Shown here in pieces: positions 1 through 12,122 of a stretch of DNA of 64,000 nucleotides. Source of the stretch: Microcebus murinus. Taxonomy: Eukaryota > Chordata > Mammalia > Primates > Cheirogaleidae. How positions within the stretch are numbered: position 1 is the first letter of the stretch; every line of letters starts with the position of its first letter. The translations under genes and the position numbers were made by a program. The stretch spans positions 17,699,501-17,763,500 of the forward strand of contig NC_134108.1 in NCBI RefSeq assembly GCF_040939455.1, given 5' to 3'. Below the pieces are notes generated by a model, which was not told where the DNA came from, searched no databases, and was given only the letters and a program-made list of their open reading frames with translations.

Positions 1-890
1 AAAAATGAAATTAAGAAAATAATTCCATTTATAATAATATCACATGAAATAAAATACTTAGGAATAAATTTATCCAAAGAAATGTAAGACTTAAATACTG
101 AAAACTACAAAATATTGCTTAAAGAAAACCTAAATAAATTGAAAGACATTCCATATTTGTGAAACAAAGACATTATTATTAAGATGATAATAATCATCAA
201 ACTGATCTAGAAAACCAATATAATCTCTACTGGAATCCCAGCTGCTTGCAGAAATTGACAAACTGATCCTAAAATTCACGTAGAAATTCAAGGCATCCAA
301 GAATAACCAAAATAATCTTGACAAATAAGAACAAAATTAGACGATCCAAATTTCCTGATTTCAAAAACTGACTACAATAGTATAGTAATCAAGACATTGT
401 GGTATTGACATAAGGCCGGATCTATAGCTTGGTGGAACGAACTGAGAGTTAGAAATAATGCCTTATATTTATCATCAATTGGGATTTGACAAAGATGTAA
501 AGACAACTCAATGGAGAACAAATAGTCTTTTCAACAAACGGTGTTGAGAAAACTAGATATCCACATGAGAAAGAAAAAATCTGCACCTCTATCTCTCATA
601 TATATATAAATACTAGCTCAAAATGGAACAGAGATCTCAATGTAAGTGCTACAATTACAAAATTCTTAAAGAAAACATAAATCATCATGACCTTGGATTA
701 TTTTTTAGACATAACGAAAAAGCCCAAGCCACTGGGGGAAAAAAACTTCAATAAATCTGACTACATCAAAATTAAAACTGTTTGTGCTTCATAGGACATC
801 AAAAAAGTGAAAAGGCAATCCACACAACAGGATAAAATATGTCTGATGAGTTTACTAGGAAAAAATGAAAATACATAAAATATTCTGTGA
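1..890 (+). mobile_element. L1 ORF2 fragment
   Basis: Plus-strand translation shows L1 ORF2-like peptides such as EIKYLGINLSKE near 45-80 and the downstream tail of ORF2, with stops and frameshifts. Continues beyond the left edge and ends near 890 without a 3' UTR or poly-A. Confidence 0.75.
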
Positions 891-1321
891 TGTCTAAAAT
901 AACCTATCTATGCTGTAGTTTTCTCATCTGTGAAATGTCACCTGACTTCTTCACTCATCAGTGTGAGGATCACCTGGCAGATTTCAGACTAGACTTTTTA
1001 ACCTCATAATTAGACACCATGGTCTTTATATTGTTAGTTCTCATGCCCAGTGATAAACTGCCAGGAAGGGAAAACACTGTAACTCAAACCTGGAACTCCA
1101 GTTCCTTTCCAAATGTTTCGCACATTACAGTTTCACAACCCTGTCTCCAAAGGCAGTGGCAGAACAGGAAGGAAGCGTATTTCCTCACGGTTACATCACA
1201 GATCTCAAGATGTTACGATTGCTTTAAAATGACATCCTCTCTACACACAGTAATGAACATGTTTATTATCTACCATCTGCCTCACTAAGAATACTGCTGC
1301 CCATCCTGTCAAACATTTAGA
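891..1321. other. Unassigned single-copy DNA
   Basis: No recognisable repeat. An open frame at 1019-1288 (89 codons) has no family features and no splice or codon signature I can recognise; treated as chance. Confidence 0.4.
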
Positions 1322-2732
1322 CCAGTATTTCTCAATTTTGGCTCTACATAAACAAGCACCCATGAAGATTTAAAAAGCAAAAACTTACATTCTTTTAAAA
1401 ACTGTTCATGTCTTTTGCCCAGTTTTTAACAGTTTTTTTAAATTGCTGATTTGAGTTCATTGTAGATTCTAGATATTAGCCCTTTATAGGATGTATAATT
1501 TGTCAATGTTTTCTCCCATTCTGCAGGTCGTCTACTCTGTTGATTATTTCCTATTCTATGCAGAAGCTTCTTAATTTAATCAGGTCCTCTTTATTTATTT
1601 GTGTTGTTGCTGTACTTGCCTTTGGGAGTCTTAGTCATACATTCTTTGCCTAGACCAATGTCTTCAAGAGTTTTTCTTACATTTTCTTCTAGAATTTGTA
1701 TGGTTTCATGCCTTACATTTAAATCTTTTATCCACCTTGAATTAATTTTTGTATATTGCCGGAGAAAGAAGATAGACAAACAGCTGACAAACATATGAAG
1801 AAATGCTCAACACCACTAATCATCAAGAAAATGCAAATTAAAACCACAGTAAGATATCACTTTACCCCTGGTGAGAATGGCCATTATTAAAAATTCAAAA
1901 AATAATAGATGTTAGCATGGATGCAGAAAGGAACATTTATACAATGTTGATGGGACTGCAAATTAGTACAACCTCCATAACAAACAGTATGGAGATTCTT
2001 CAAAGAACTAAATGTAGACTTACCATTCAACCCAGCAATTCCACTACAGGGTACTTACCCAAAGGAAAAAAAGTCATTTTATCAAAAGGACACTTGCACT
2101 CAAATGTTTAAGGCAATACAATTCACAATAGCAAAGATGTGAAATCAACCAAAGTGCCCATCAATTCATGAGGAGATTAAGAAAATGTGGTTTATATACA
2201 CCATGGGGTACTACTGAGCTATAAAAAGGAATGAAATGTCTTTTGCAGTAACTTGGATAGAAATGCAGACTATTATCCTAAGTATCTCATAAATGGAAAA
2301 CCAAACACCACATGTACTCTATAATAACTGGGAGCTAATCGATGGGCACACATGGGCACAAAGAGATATAAAGGTCATTGAAAATCAAGAATGGGGGAGG
2401 AGGAGGGAAGGAATAAAGCCTACCTATCTCGGATACAATGAACATTATTCGGAGGATGGGCACATTAAAAACCTCACCTGAAGCATTATATTAATAAAAG
2501 GTATCCATGTAACAAAAACATTTGTACCCTACCTCCTTAATATTTTGAAATAAAATAAATAAAAATGTAAAAATTTACAGATGTCATACCCTATGCCAGA
2601 CTCACTGAATCAGAATCTCTAGGGAAGAAATTCAAGCATGCTTGGGCATTGATGGTATGTTTTGTATTTTTCAGCTCCACAAATGATTCTAATGCATAGC
2701 CATGGTTAAAAAACACTGGAAAACCTTCTGGG
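1322..2732 (+). mobile_element. MER20-like hAT element split by an L1
   Basis: The left half (1322-1389: CAGTATTTCTCAATTTTGGC... AAGATTTAAAAA) and the right half (2569-2732: CTCACTGAATCAGAATCTCT ... GATTCTAATGCATAGCC... AACACTG) read as the two sides of one MER20-type nonautonomous hAT. An L1 has inserted between them. Confidence 0.65.
1390..2568 (+). mobile_element. L1 3' end with 5' inversion (twin priming)
   Basis: 1390-1760 is L1 ORF2 in antisense; 1761-2568 is the immediately following ORF2 end and 3' UTR in sense, ending in an A-rich AATAAAATAAATAAAA tail. The inverted part ends, in L1 order, almost where the forward part begins (AAAGACATGAACAG followed by AGAAGATAGACAAAC), the signature of twin priming. 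Flanks AAAAACTTACA (1379-1389) and AAAAATTTACA (2569-2579) fit an 11-bp target duplication with one change. The 3' UTR is of the same type as that of the minus-strand L1 at 60.7 kb. Confidence 0.8.
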
Positions 2733-3189
2733 CATTTATTTATATATATATGATCCATTATATAATTTCTCAGATTTCCCTTCTTCAAATCAAATAGACA
2801 TGAATTTTCTATTTCCTTATAGGTCAGTCAGTCTTATTTTCCAAACTTTTAATAATTTCTTACTTTTATCTGAATTAGCTTCTAATTGACTTAATAGAAA
2901 TATGCTCAGAACAACAGTTTAATAAGTCTTTACCAAAGATTAATATAACCATTTCATTTGTATATTATGATCTATGAATGTATATACAATAGATCATACT
3001 TTGTAAAATAACTATTTGCATTTTTAGATTAGAATGCCTCTATTCTACTGCTTCACATACTTGATAAATATCAGTTTTAAAACCGCTTTTTGAAGATCAT
3101 GTATTCTTTCACTTATAAAAATTATACAGATTTCTGGTTTCTGATCCAGCATATACAGAGCTTGGAAGTCATCATTGTGTTTGAACAAG
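2733..3189. other. AT-rich unassigned intron
   Basis: No repeat family, RNA gene or coding segment recognised. Confidence 0.4.
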
Positions 3190-4601
3190 AACTAAAAAGC
3201 TAAGCAAACTGGAAAATCAACAACTCAAGTTAGATCTGTAAGAGAAATGAGATCACACGATAACCCACTGCCCCCAAATTGGAAAGAAAGACACACAAAT
3301 ACAGAGAATCACAACTCACTGAAGCAGTAATCCACAAGCAGAACCAGTGCAGAGTAAGGAAACGAATACCATAACTGACAAATAGCTGGAGCCTCAGAGT
3401 AGACAAGTCTAAAAGTCAAAAACTCCAGGGAGATCCAGTCACAGGGACATCCCCACACTTTTCTAAGTTTTACCTCTAGGAGCTTGACTAAGTTCTCACA
3501 GCAAATATTGGAGAAAAATCCTTTCCTGCTTCCACCAGAGGGGAGAAGAAAAGCAACAGTTTAATATTCTTAAATGTGCCAATATTACCACAGCCTAACC
3601 TGTGGGATTTTATCAGAGGCTAACTAACCTGAGGGAAGGAAAATGGCCAACTCCAGTGAGCCCGAGCCTTCGAAGTGGAGGAAGTAAAATACTCAACTCC
3701 AGCCTACTCTGGCCATGCCATCCTATCCCGCCTAAAAGAGGGTAAAGGTTGCGAGGAGGAGGGGCTAAGAAGCATTTGTAAAGTTCTCAGTGAAGCACAT
3801 TTCCCCTCCCTCCATACCTTACCATTACATTATTAAAAGCCAATTTATAGCAATTCTTTTTACTTGTTATATCACATCCAGATATCAAGAAAAAAATATA
3901 AGACATTCTAAAAGGCAAAAGGCGGAGTTTGAAAAGACACAGCAAGTATCCAAACCAGACTTAGAAATGGCAGGAATGTTAGAATTAAGCTGGGATGGAT
4001 AAAGTAGACAGTATCAAAGAACAGATGGGCAATGTAAGCAGAGATGAACATTCTAAGAAAGAACGAAAAAGAAATGCTAGAGACCAAAAATGCTGTAAGA
4101 GAAATCAAGAATGTCTTTGCTGAACTCAGTTCCAGCCAAGGAAACAATTTCTGAGCTTGAGGATATCTCAACAAAAACTTCCAAAACTGAAGACAAAAAA
4201 GACTGAAAAAAAGAACAGAATATCCAAGAACTGCCAGAGAACTACAGAAGGCATAATGTAACTGTAATAGGAAAACTAGAGGAGAAAAGAGCACAGAAAG
4301 AAATATTTAAGGCAGTAACTGAGAATGTCCCCAAACAAATGTCAGACACCAAACTACAAATCCGGTAAGCTCAGAAAACGCAAGCAGAATAAATGCCAAA
4401 AAAATACACTGAGGCACATTATACTCAAATCGCAGAAATTCAAAGATAAATAAAAAATCCTGAAAGAAGCCAGAGGCAAAAAACACCTTACCTACAGAGG
4501 AACAATGATAAGAAGATAGAGAAATAAAGTGCAGAGAAAAAAAATCCACCAAACTGAAATTCTATACACTGCGAAATAAACCTGCAAAAGTGAAGAAATA
4601 A

Positions 4602-4735
4602 CTGGGCACAGTGGCTCACCTCTGTAATTCCAGCTAGCTGGGAGGCTGATGCTGGAGGACTTCTTGAGCCCAGCAGTTCAAGGCTGTAGTGAGCTATGAT
4701 TCTTCTACTGTACTCCAGGGTAATGACAGGAGGAG
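4602..4735 (+). mobile_element. Alu left-monomer-like SINE
   Basis: ACTGGGCACAGTGGCTCACC start, one monomer only, ending at TGTACTCCAGGGTAATGACAGG. It sits inside the L1M ORF1/spacer region and is followed by a purine-only tail. Diverged, consistent with an old free monomer. Confidence 0.7.
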
Positions 4736-4850
4736 AAAGAGGAAGAAAAGGAAGAGGAAGAAGAGGACAAGGAAGAAGAAGAAAGAAGAAAGAAGGAAAA
4801 AGAAGGAAAGTGAAAGAAGGAGGAAAGAAGTGGGAAGAAGATGACAAAAG
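4728..4850 (+). repeat. Polypurine tract (GGAAGA-type)
   Basis: About 120 nt almost wholly A/G, a degenerate GAAGAG/GGAAGA expansion derived from the tail of the adjacent Alu monomer. Apparent open frames on both strands here are low-complexity artefacts. Such mirror-like purine runs can form triplex DNA. Confidence 0.8.
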
Positions 4851-5329
4851 TGAAGTAGTAATAAAATTTGCTCAAACAAAAATAGATGGAATTTGTTGCC
4901 AATTGCAAAAAACGTTTTAAAAAAGCTTTTTAAAAGAATATGATGTATATCAGAAACTCAGAGCTACATAAAGCATGGAAAAGCATCAGAGAAGGAGTAG
5001 GTAGAGGTAAAATAAAAACTTTTATCTTTCTTACTCTTAATTGATCTAACAGATAATACTTTCTTCAAAATAATAGCAACAATGTATCCAATTATGTATG
5101 CTTATGTATATATAGGCTTATGTATGCTTATATATAAGTAAAATGAATGACTGCAATGATATAAGTGATGGGAGAAAAGAATTTGGATTTTTTTGTTATC
5201 ATAAGGTACTTGTAGTACTATCTATGAAGCAGTATAGTGTTTTTTGAAAGTGGACTTGGATTAGTTGTAAATGTATATTGCAAATTGTAGAGCAACCACT
5301 AAAAAAAAAGCTAAGAAAAAGAAAGTATA

Positions 5330-5658
5330 GGCCGGGCGCTGTGGCTCACGCCTGTAATCCTAGCTCTTGGGAGGCCGAGGCAGGCGGATTGCTCAAGGTC
5401 AGGAGTTCGAAACCAGCCTGAGCAAGAGTGAGACCCCATCTCTACTATAAATAGAAAGAAATTAATTGGCCAACTGATATATATATAAAAAATTAGCCGG
5501 GCATGGTGGCACATGCCTGTAGTCCCAGCTACCCGGGAGGCTGAGGCAGAAGGATCACTCGAGCCCAGGAGTTTGAGGTTGCTGTGAGCTAGGCTGACGC
5601 CACGGCACTCACTCTAGCCTGGGCAACAAAGCGAGACTCTGTCTCAAAAAAAAAAAAA
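5330..5658 (+). mobile_element. Lemur-type Alu with 14-bp target duplication
   Basis: Dimeric Alu starting GGCCGGGCGCTGTGGCTCAC with intact A/B box regions. The linker contains AGAAATTAATTGGCCAACTG and a TATATATATA run, a strepsirrhine trait. Poly-A follows at 5646-5663. Target duplication AAAAAGAAAGTATA at 5316-5329 and 5659-5672 is perfect, so the copy is fairly young. Confidence 0.92.
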
Positions 5659-5966
5659 AAAAAGAAAGTATAATGATATGCTAGGAAAGGAGAGAAAATG
5701 GAACCACATAAAATGCCCATTTAAAACCACAAAAGGCATAAAAAGTGAGAGACAAAAACAGAAATAAAAAACAAGGGCAACAAATAGAAAACAGTAACAA
5801 ATATGATAGATATTAATCCAACTATAATAATAATCACTTTTAACAGCATGATTTCAATGTGCCAATTAAAAGACAGATATTGTTAGAGTAGATCAAAAAC
5901 CCAAATCCAAAAACCAAAATATTAACATGCTGTCTACAAACAACCCACTTTAAACAGACACATATA

Positions 5967-6877
5967 CAGGCAGTTCTCAGGTTACTGACCACCCAACTTA
6001 CTGTGTTTCATACTTAAGAACTGGCTCCCACGGCTCCCTAAAATGATCATTTATAATTATGTGATTAACAATTTGGGAACTAGTTTATTCCACAAATGTA
6101 ATCACACACACGGCGTAAGTGGTTTGTTGGCGCAGCATCTTTACATAGCGGCTAGTCTCACTGTTTATATGGTCACTTATGTATAGCATCACTTACGTCT
6201 TAACGTTTTTATTCAATTGTAAGCCTGTGTTTACCCTCATGACCAGGCCTCCAAAACAAAAGTCCACTGCAAGTCCAGGTGAGCCTGCAGCAAAGAGAAA
6301 GGTGATTACAAGGGAAATGAAAGTAGAAATAATTAAGCATTCAGAGAAAGGCCAGATGCCATCATTCACTAGGAAAGCATCAGGCTTCAGTTGCCCGACT
6401 ATCAGAACAATTATAAAGGATAAAGTTAGAATAATGGAACATGTGAAAGGCAGTGCTCCAATGAAAACATCAATTATTACTAAGCTGCGCAGTGGATTAA
6501 TTATTGAAATGGAAAGGTTATTACTGATTTGGTTAGATCAAAATAAGGATAACATTTCTATTAGCATAGCATTAATGTAACATTAGGTGAATATTAACCT
6601 TTAATATTCTTTTTTGAAATTTCTATCTTCTAGCTAAACTTTTTGTATGAGTTCATTTTTATGTCCTGTTTGACTTAAAAGAGCATAATAGTTTTTGTAA
6701 CTCATTATTACAGTACAGTATTATTATCATTATTACAGTATAACGCTGTATTATTTTAATTATTATAACATAATACAAACATATATGTGCTGTTTATCAG
6801 TGATCCGATTTACATACAAATTCAACCTAAAGACAATTCTCAAGAGCATATCTCGTCCATAATCCAGGGACCACCTG
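5967..6877 (+). mobile_element. Tigger (pogo-type) DNA transposon, internally deleted
   Basis: Starts CAGGCAGTTCTCAGGTTAC and ends GGGACCACCTG (inverted ends), flanked by TA at 5965-5966 and 6878-6879, the target duplication of Tc1/mariner/pogo elements. The L1M sequence on the two sides joins cleanly when it is removed. At 911 bp it is shorter than complete Tiggers, so the centre of the transposase gene is missing. Confidence 0.85.
6239..6577 (+). pseudogene. Tigger transposase N-terminal relic
   Basis: An open frame of 113 codons from ATG 6239 (MTRPPKQKSTASPGEPAAKRK...) encodes the N-terminal helix-turn-helix DNA-binding part of a pogo/CENP-B-like transposase (EIIKHSEKG, TIRTIIKDK, HVKGSAPMK). 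The DDE catalytic domain is absent owing to the internal deletion, so it cannot transpose itself. It is unusual only in that this stretch has kept its frame. Confidence 0.8.
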
Positions 6878-9800
6878 TAGATTAAAAGTATTTAATAGAC
6901 AGAGAAAGATAATACCATGCTATCACTAATCAAAAGAAAGCAGAGTAGCTATGTTATTAATAATTTCAGAAAGGCAGGTTTGAGAGCAAGGAAAGTTATC
7001 AGAGATATTAATTTCAGACAAAGCAGATTTCAGACCAAGGAAAGCTATCAGAGAAAAAGAGGGACATTACATAAGGATAAAGGAGTCAATACTCCAAGAA
7101 GACATATAATCCTTAAAGTGTATGCATCTAATAAGAGTGTCAAAATACATGAGACAAAAACTGATAGAACTACAAGGAGAAATTGATGAATCTACTATTA
7201 CAGTTGGAGACTTCAACACCTCTGTAACAGAAAGGGATAGATCCAGCAGACAAAAAATCAGTACCAATAGAGTTGAACTTAACAACATCATCTACCAACT
7301 AGATATAATGGACATTTAGAGACTACTTCATAACGGAATACGCATTCTTCTCAAACACATGGAATGTTAACCTGGAACATTAACCTGGAATGTTATCCAA
7401 GATGGGCCACATTCTGGGGACATAAAATACACCTTAACAAATTTAACAGGATATAAATCATACAACGTCAGCTCTTGGACCTCAATGGAAATAAACTGGA
7501 AATCAATAACAAAAAAGACAGCTAGAAAATTCCAAAATACGTGGAGATTAAACAACATAATTCTAATAATACACAGGTCCAAGAAGATATGTCAAGAGAA
7601 ATTTAAAAATATTTTTAACTAAATGAAAATGAAATCAACTTATCAAAATTTGTGGGAAACAGAGAAAGTGGTACTTAGAGGGAAATTTATAACACTGAAT
7701 GCATATATTAGAAAAGAAGAAAGATCTAAAATCAATCACTTATACTTTAAGACACTACAAAATGATGAGAAAATTAAATCCAAAGTAAGCAAAAGAAAAG
7801 AAATAATAAAAATCAGAGCAGAAATCAATGAAATTGCAAACAAGACATCAAAAGAAAAAAAAACTAAATGCTGGTTCTTTGGAAAAAAATCAATAAAATC
7901 AATAAGCTTCTAGACAGGCTAAGGAAAAAGACAGAGAACACAAATTACTAACATCAGAAATGAAAAAAGGACATCGCTATAACTTCCAGGGACATTAAAA
8001 GGATAATAAAGGAACACTAAAAACAAATCTATGCCTATAATTTGATAAGACAGATGAAATGGACCAACTCCTTGAAAGACACACGCGGCCAAACTCTCGC
8101 CAGAAGAAACAGACAATCTAAATAGGCATGTATCTATTAAAGAAATTAAACCAATTAATAATCTTCCAAACCACAAAGTATTAGGCCCAGATGAGTTCAC
8201 TAGTAAATTATACCAAGTTTCTAAAATCAGAAGACAGAAGCAGAGAAAATACTTCCTAACTCATTCTGTGAGGCTAATATTACCCTAATACCAAAACCAG
8301 ACAAAGACATTACAAGAACAAAAAAAAATAAAACCAGTATCTCTTATAAATACAGATGTAAAAAACCTCAATAAAATCTTACCAAATTAAATCCAACAAT
8401 GAAAAAAAAAAAAGAATTATACAGCATGACCAAATGGGATTTATCCCAGCTATGTAAGGCTGGTTCAACATTTGAAAATCAATTAATGTAATCCATCACA
8501 TTAACAAGATAAAGAGAATCAAGAAAAAAAAATTCCTTGTTTATAGCAATGTGGCAGGATGCAAAGAAAAGTTATTCGCTTTCCCATATACCAGAAATAA
8601 ACCAGCAGAATTTGAAATTAGAAACATAATATTACTTACTAATATTAGTACCCCCCAAAATGAAACAAAATATGTACAAGATATATATAAGGAAAAGTGC
8701 AAAACTCTGGTAATGTCAAAAAAAGAACTAAATAAATAAAGAGGTATTTCACATTCACGGACATGAAAACTCAGTATTGTCATGATGTCAGTTCTTCCCA
8801 ACTTGATCTACAGATTCAGTGCAATCCCAATCAAAATCCCAGCAAGCTATTGTATGGACATTGACAAAATTATTCTAAAGTTGATATGGAGAGGCATAAG
8901 ACCCAGAAGAGCCAACACAACTTGAATGTGAAGACCAAAGGACTGACGCTACCCAACCTCAAGACTTACTATAAAGCTACAGTAATCAAGACAGTGTAGT
9001 ATTGGTGAAAGAACAGACAAATAGATCAATGAAACAGAACAAAGGATGTAGAAACAGGCCTACATAAATATAGTCTACTGATCTTTGATAAAGGAGCAAA
9101 TGTAAAAAAAACAAAAAAACAGGACAAAAGATACTCTTTTCAACAAACAGTGCTAGAGCAATGCACATGCAAAAAAAAAAATCAATCTAGACACAGAACT
9201 CACATCCTTCACAAAAATTAACTCAAAATGGATCATATACCAAAATGTAAAATACAAAACTATAAAACTCTTAGAATATATCATGGGAGAAAACCTAGAT
9301 GACCTCGAATTTAGTGATGGCTTTTTAGATAAGTCACCAAAGACATTATCCCTGAAAGAAAGAAATGATAAAGTGAACCTCATTAAAATTAAAAATTTCT
9401 ATTTTGTGAAGGACACTGTCAAGTGAATGGAAAGACAAGTTACCGACTAGGAGAAAATATTTCAAAAGACATCTGATAAAGGACTGTTACACAAAATATA
9501 CAAAGAATTCTTAGAATTCAACAATAAGAATACAAACAACATGATGAAAAAATGGGCCAAAGACCTTGACATCTCACCTAAGAAGATACATAGGTAGCAA
9601 ATAAATAAGCATATCAAGAGATACTCTACATCACATATCATCAGGGAAATGAAAACTAAAATGAGATACCTCTACACACCTATAAGAGTGGCCAAAATCC
9701 ATAACAGGTTAACAACACCAAATGCTAGAGAGGACGTGGAACAAAAAGAGCTCTCATTCATTTCTGGAGGGAACAAAGATTGTACAGCTACTTGGGAAGA

Positions 9801-10262
9801 TAGTTTGGAAGTTTCTTATAAAACTAAACATATTCTTACCAGTAAATGTGCTCCTTGGTATTTACCCAAAGAAACTGCAAACTTAATTTCATATCAAAAC
9901 CTGTACACAGATGTTTACAGCAGCTTTATTCACAATTGCCAAAACTTAGAAGCAACCAAGATGTCCTTCAAATAGTTAATTAATAAACTGTGGTACATAC
10001 AGACAATGCAATATTATTTAGCACTAAAAAGAAATGAGCTATCAAGCCATGAAAAGACATGGAGAAAACTTAAATGCATATTACTCAGTGAAAGAAGCCA
10101 AACTAAAAAGGATATATAAGTTTACCATTTCAACTACTGGACATTCTGGAAAGGCAAAACTACAGAGAGAGTATGAAGATCAGTGGTTGCCAGGGTTTGG
10201 GGGGAGGTAGAGATAAATAGGCAGAGCACAGAGAACTTTTAGAGCAGCGAAACTATTTTTTA

Positions 10263-11522
10263 TTAGGTCAGTGCAAAAGTAATTGCAGTTTTAGCATTGC
10301 TGAAATTTATTGTTTAATGTTAGAATACATTCTTAAATAAATGTGGCTATGTTATACATCATTTTAATGCCATTTCTTGCTTTATGTGTTTTTGCTAATG
10401 ACTTATTACCTGCTGTTTATTTTATATTTGTTTTAGACTATGGAAATGATGTTAGACACAAAGTAAATTTGAACAATTTTATTCAAGTTGAAAATGGGTC
10501 CTAAAGCAGCAGAGACAACTCCAACATCAACAATACATTTGGCCCAGGAACTGCTGAGGAACTTACAGTGCAGTGGTGATTAAAGAAGTTTTGCAAATGA
10601 AATGAGAGCCTTGAAGATGAGGAGTGCAGTGGCCAGCCATTGGAAGTTGACAATGACCAATTGAGAGCAATCATCGAAGCTGATTCTCTTACAACTACAT
10701 GAGAAGTTGCTGAAGAACTCAACCTTGACCATTCTACAGGTGCTTAGCATTTGAAGCAAATTGGAAGAGTGAAAAAGCTTGATGAGTGGGTTCCTTGTGA
10801 GTTAACTGAAAATCAAAAAAATCTTCATTTTGAAGTGTCATCTTCTCTTCTTGTATGCAACAACAAACCATTTCTCGATCAGATTGTGATGTGCCACGAA
10901 AAGTGCATTTTATACAACAACCAGCAATGACCAGCTCAGTGGTTGGACTGAGAAGCAGCTCCAAAGAACTTCCCAAAGCCAAACCTGCACCAAAAAAAGG
11001 TCATGGTCACTGTTTGGTGGTCTGCTGCCAGTCTGACCCATTACAGCTTTCTATAATCTGAGAAGTATGCTCAGCAAATTGATGAGACGCACTGAAAACT
11101 GCAATGCCTGCAGCCGGCATTGGTCAACAGAAAGGGCCCAACTTCTCCACGACAATGCCCTATTACACGTCGCACAACCAACACTTCAAAAGTTGAACAA
11201 ATTGGGCTATGAAGTTGTATCTCATCTGCCACATTCACCTGACTTCTTGCCAACTGACTACCACTTCTTCAAGCACCTCAACAACTTTTTGCAGGGAAAA
11301 CGCTTCCACAACCAGCAGGATGCAGAAAATGCTTTCCAAGAGTTTGTGGAATCCCGATGTGTCGATTTTTATGCTACAGGAATAAACAAACTTAATTCCT
11401 AATTGGCAAAAATGTGTTGATTATAATGTTTCCTATTTTAATTAATAAAGATGTGCTTGAGTCTACTTATAATGATTTAAAATTCATGGTCCAAAACCGC
11501 AATTACTTTTGCACCAACCTAA
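10263..11522 (+). mobile_element. Complete-length mariner (Hsmar1-like)
   Basis: 1260 bp with both inverted ends: 5' TTAGGTCAGTGCAAAAGTAA and 3' complement TTAGGTTGGTGCAAAAGTAA; over the first 30 bases I count three differences, all transitions. Flanking TA at 10261-10262 and 11523-11524. Inserted in the 3' UTR of the old L1M. Size and ends match human Hsmar1 and its short derivative MADE1, source of the miR-548 family. Confidence 0.9.
10440..11445 (+). pseudogene. Mariner transposase relic (SETMAR-type)
   Basis: The frame begins with ATG at 10440 and ends with TAA at 11443-11445. Mariner transposases bind the inverted ends and cut and paste through a DDD triad. Seen here: a helix-turn-helix stretch near 10620-10760, a central part near 10850-11010, and a C-terminal open frame 11067-11402 with LLHDNALLHVAQPTLQKL, SPDFLPTDYHFFKHLNNFL and DAENAFQEFVESR. 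The second catalytic Asp (LLHDN) and the SPDF...TDYHFF block with the third are still recognisable. Several stops and frameshifts disable the gene; it resembles the mariner part of human SETMAR. Confidence 0.85.
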
Positions 11523-11800
11523 TAACAATAGTGTATATATGTCATTATACACTTATCAAAATTAATAGAATGTACAACAAGAATGAACCCTAACATAAAC
11601 CACTAACTTTGCATGAGAATGATGTATCAACATAGGTTCATCGATATAACAAATGTACCACTCTGGTGAGGGGATTTGATAATTGGGGAGGGTATGAATG
11701 TGTGGAGACAAAGTATATGTGAGATCTCTATACCTTCTGGTTATTTTTGCTGTGAACCTAAAACTGTTTGAAAAGATAAAGTCTATTTAAAAAAATATTC

Positions 11801-12122
11801 TAAAAAATGAAGATAGCCACATATTCATGATAATAAGGTGGGCATACTTAATTTTTACTGCTGACTCATAATTCTAATATTCTGCTAATAAGTAATTAAA
11901 GTGAAATTATAACATGAACTATTTATTCAGTAAAAATTTAACAAAATGATAAAAATAAACATGAAAGAGTAATAGATCAACCTTTAAAACTTTCTTAAGT
12001 CAATACAATTGTAACATTTTACAATAAATGTCCAATAGTATTTGAAAAATTAGGTCAACAGCTTTCTTTTAATGGGAATTTTAAAAAGCGCCAAAACAAA
12101 AAAGTAATTGCAGCATCTAGAC
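11801..12122. other. Single-copy AT-rich intron
   Basis: Nothing recognised beyond the L1M tail remnant at the start. Confidence 0.4.

Larger units (their letters stand above)
5690..10080 (+). pseudogene. L1M ORF2 relic (endonuclease and reverse transcriptase)
   Basis: ORF2 normally encodes the endonuclease and reverse transcriptase for L1 retrotransposition. Here recognisable pieces are the endonuclease block (TVGDFNTSV... DRSSRQK near 7200-7260), the reverse-transcriptase block near 8150-8330 (LPNHKVLGPDEFT, then IPKPDKD) and C-terminal pieces to about 10080. Numerous stops, frameshifts and the Tigger insertion break it; it is not functional. Confidence 0.75.
3190..11800 (+). mobile_element. 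Old, near full-length L1M, interrupted by younger insertions
   Basis: Segments follow L1 order on the plus strand: 5' UTR-like (3190-3900), ORF1-like (about 3980-4600), inter-ORF spacer (4860-5315, with the typical string AGAGCAACCACTAAAAAAA), ORF2 (5673-5964 and 6880-10080) and 3' UTR (to about 11800, with GTACCACTCTGGTG and an AAAAAATATT tail). Four later insertions split it: an Alu monomer (4602), an Alu (5330), a Tigger (5967) and a mariner (10263). Both reading frames are heavily broken. The exact 5' boundary is uncertain. Confidence 0.8.

Noticed and set aside
1019..1288. 89-codon plus-strand frame
   Set aside because: No recognisable family, no splice context, flanked by repeat debris.
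4488..4920. Open frames of 61-119 codons, Lys/Arg/Gly- or Phe/Leu/Ser-rich
   Set aside because: They run through the purine tract and Alu monomer inside the L1M; low-complexity artefacts.
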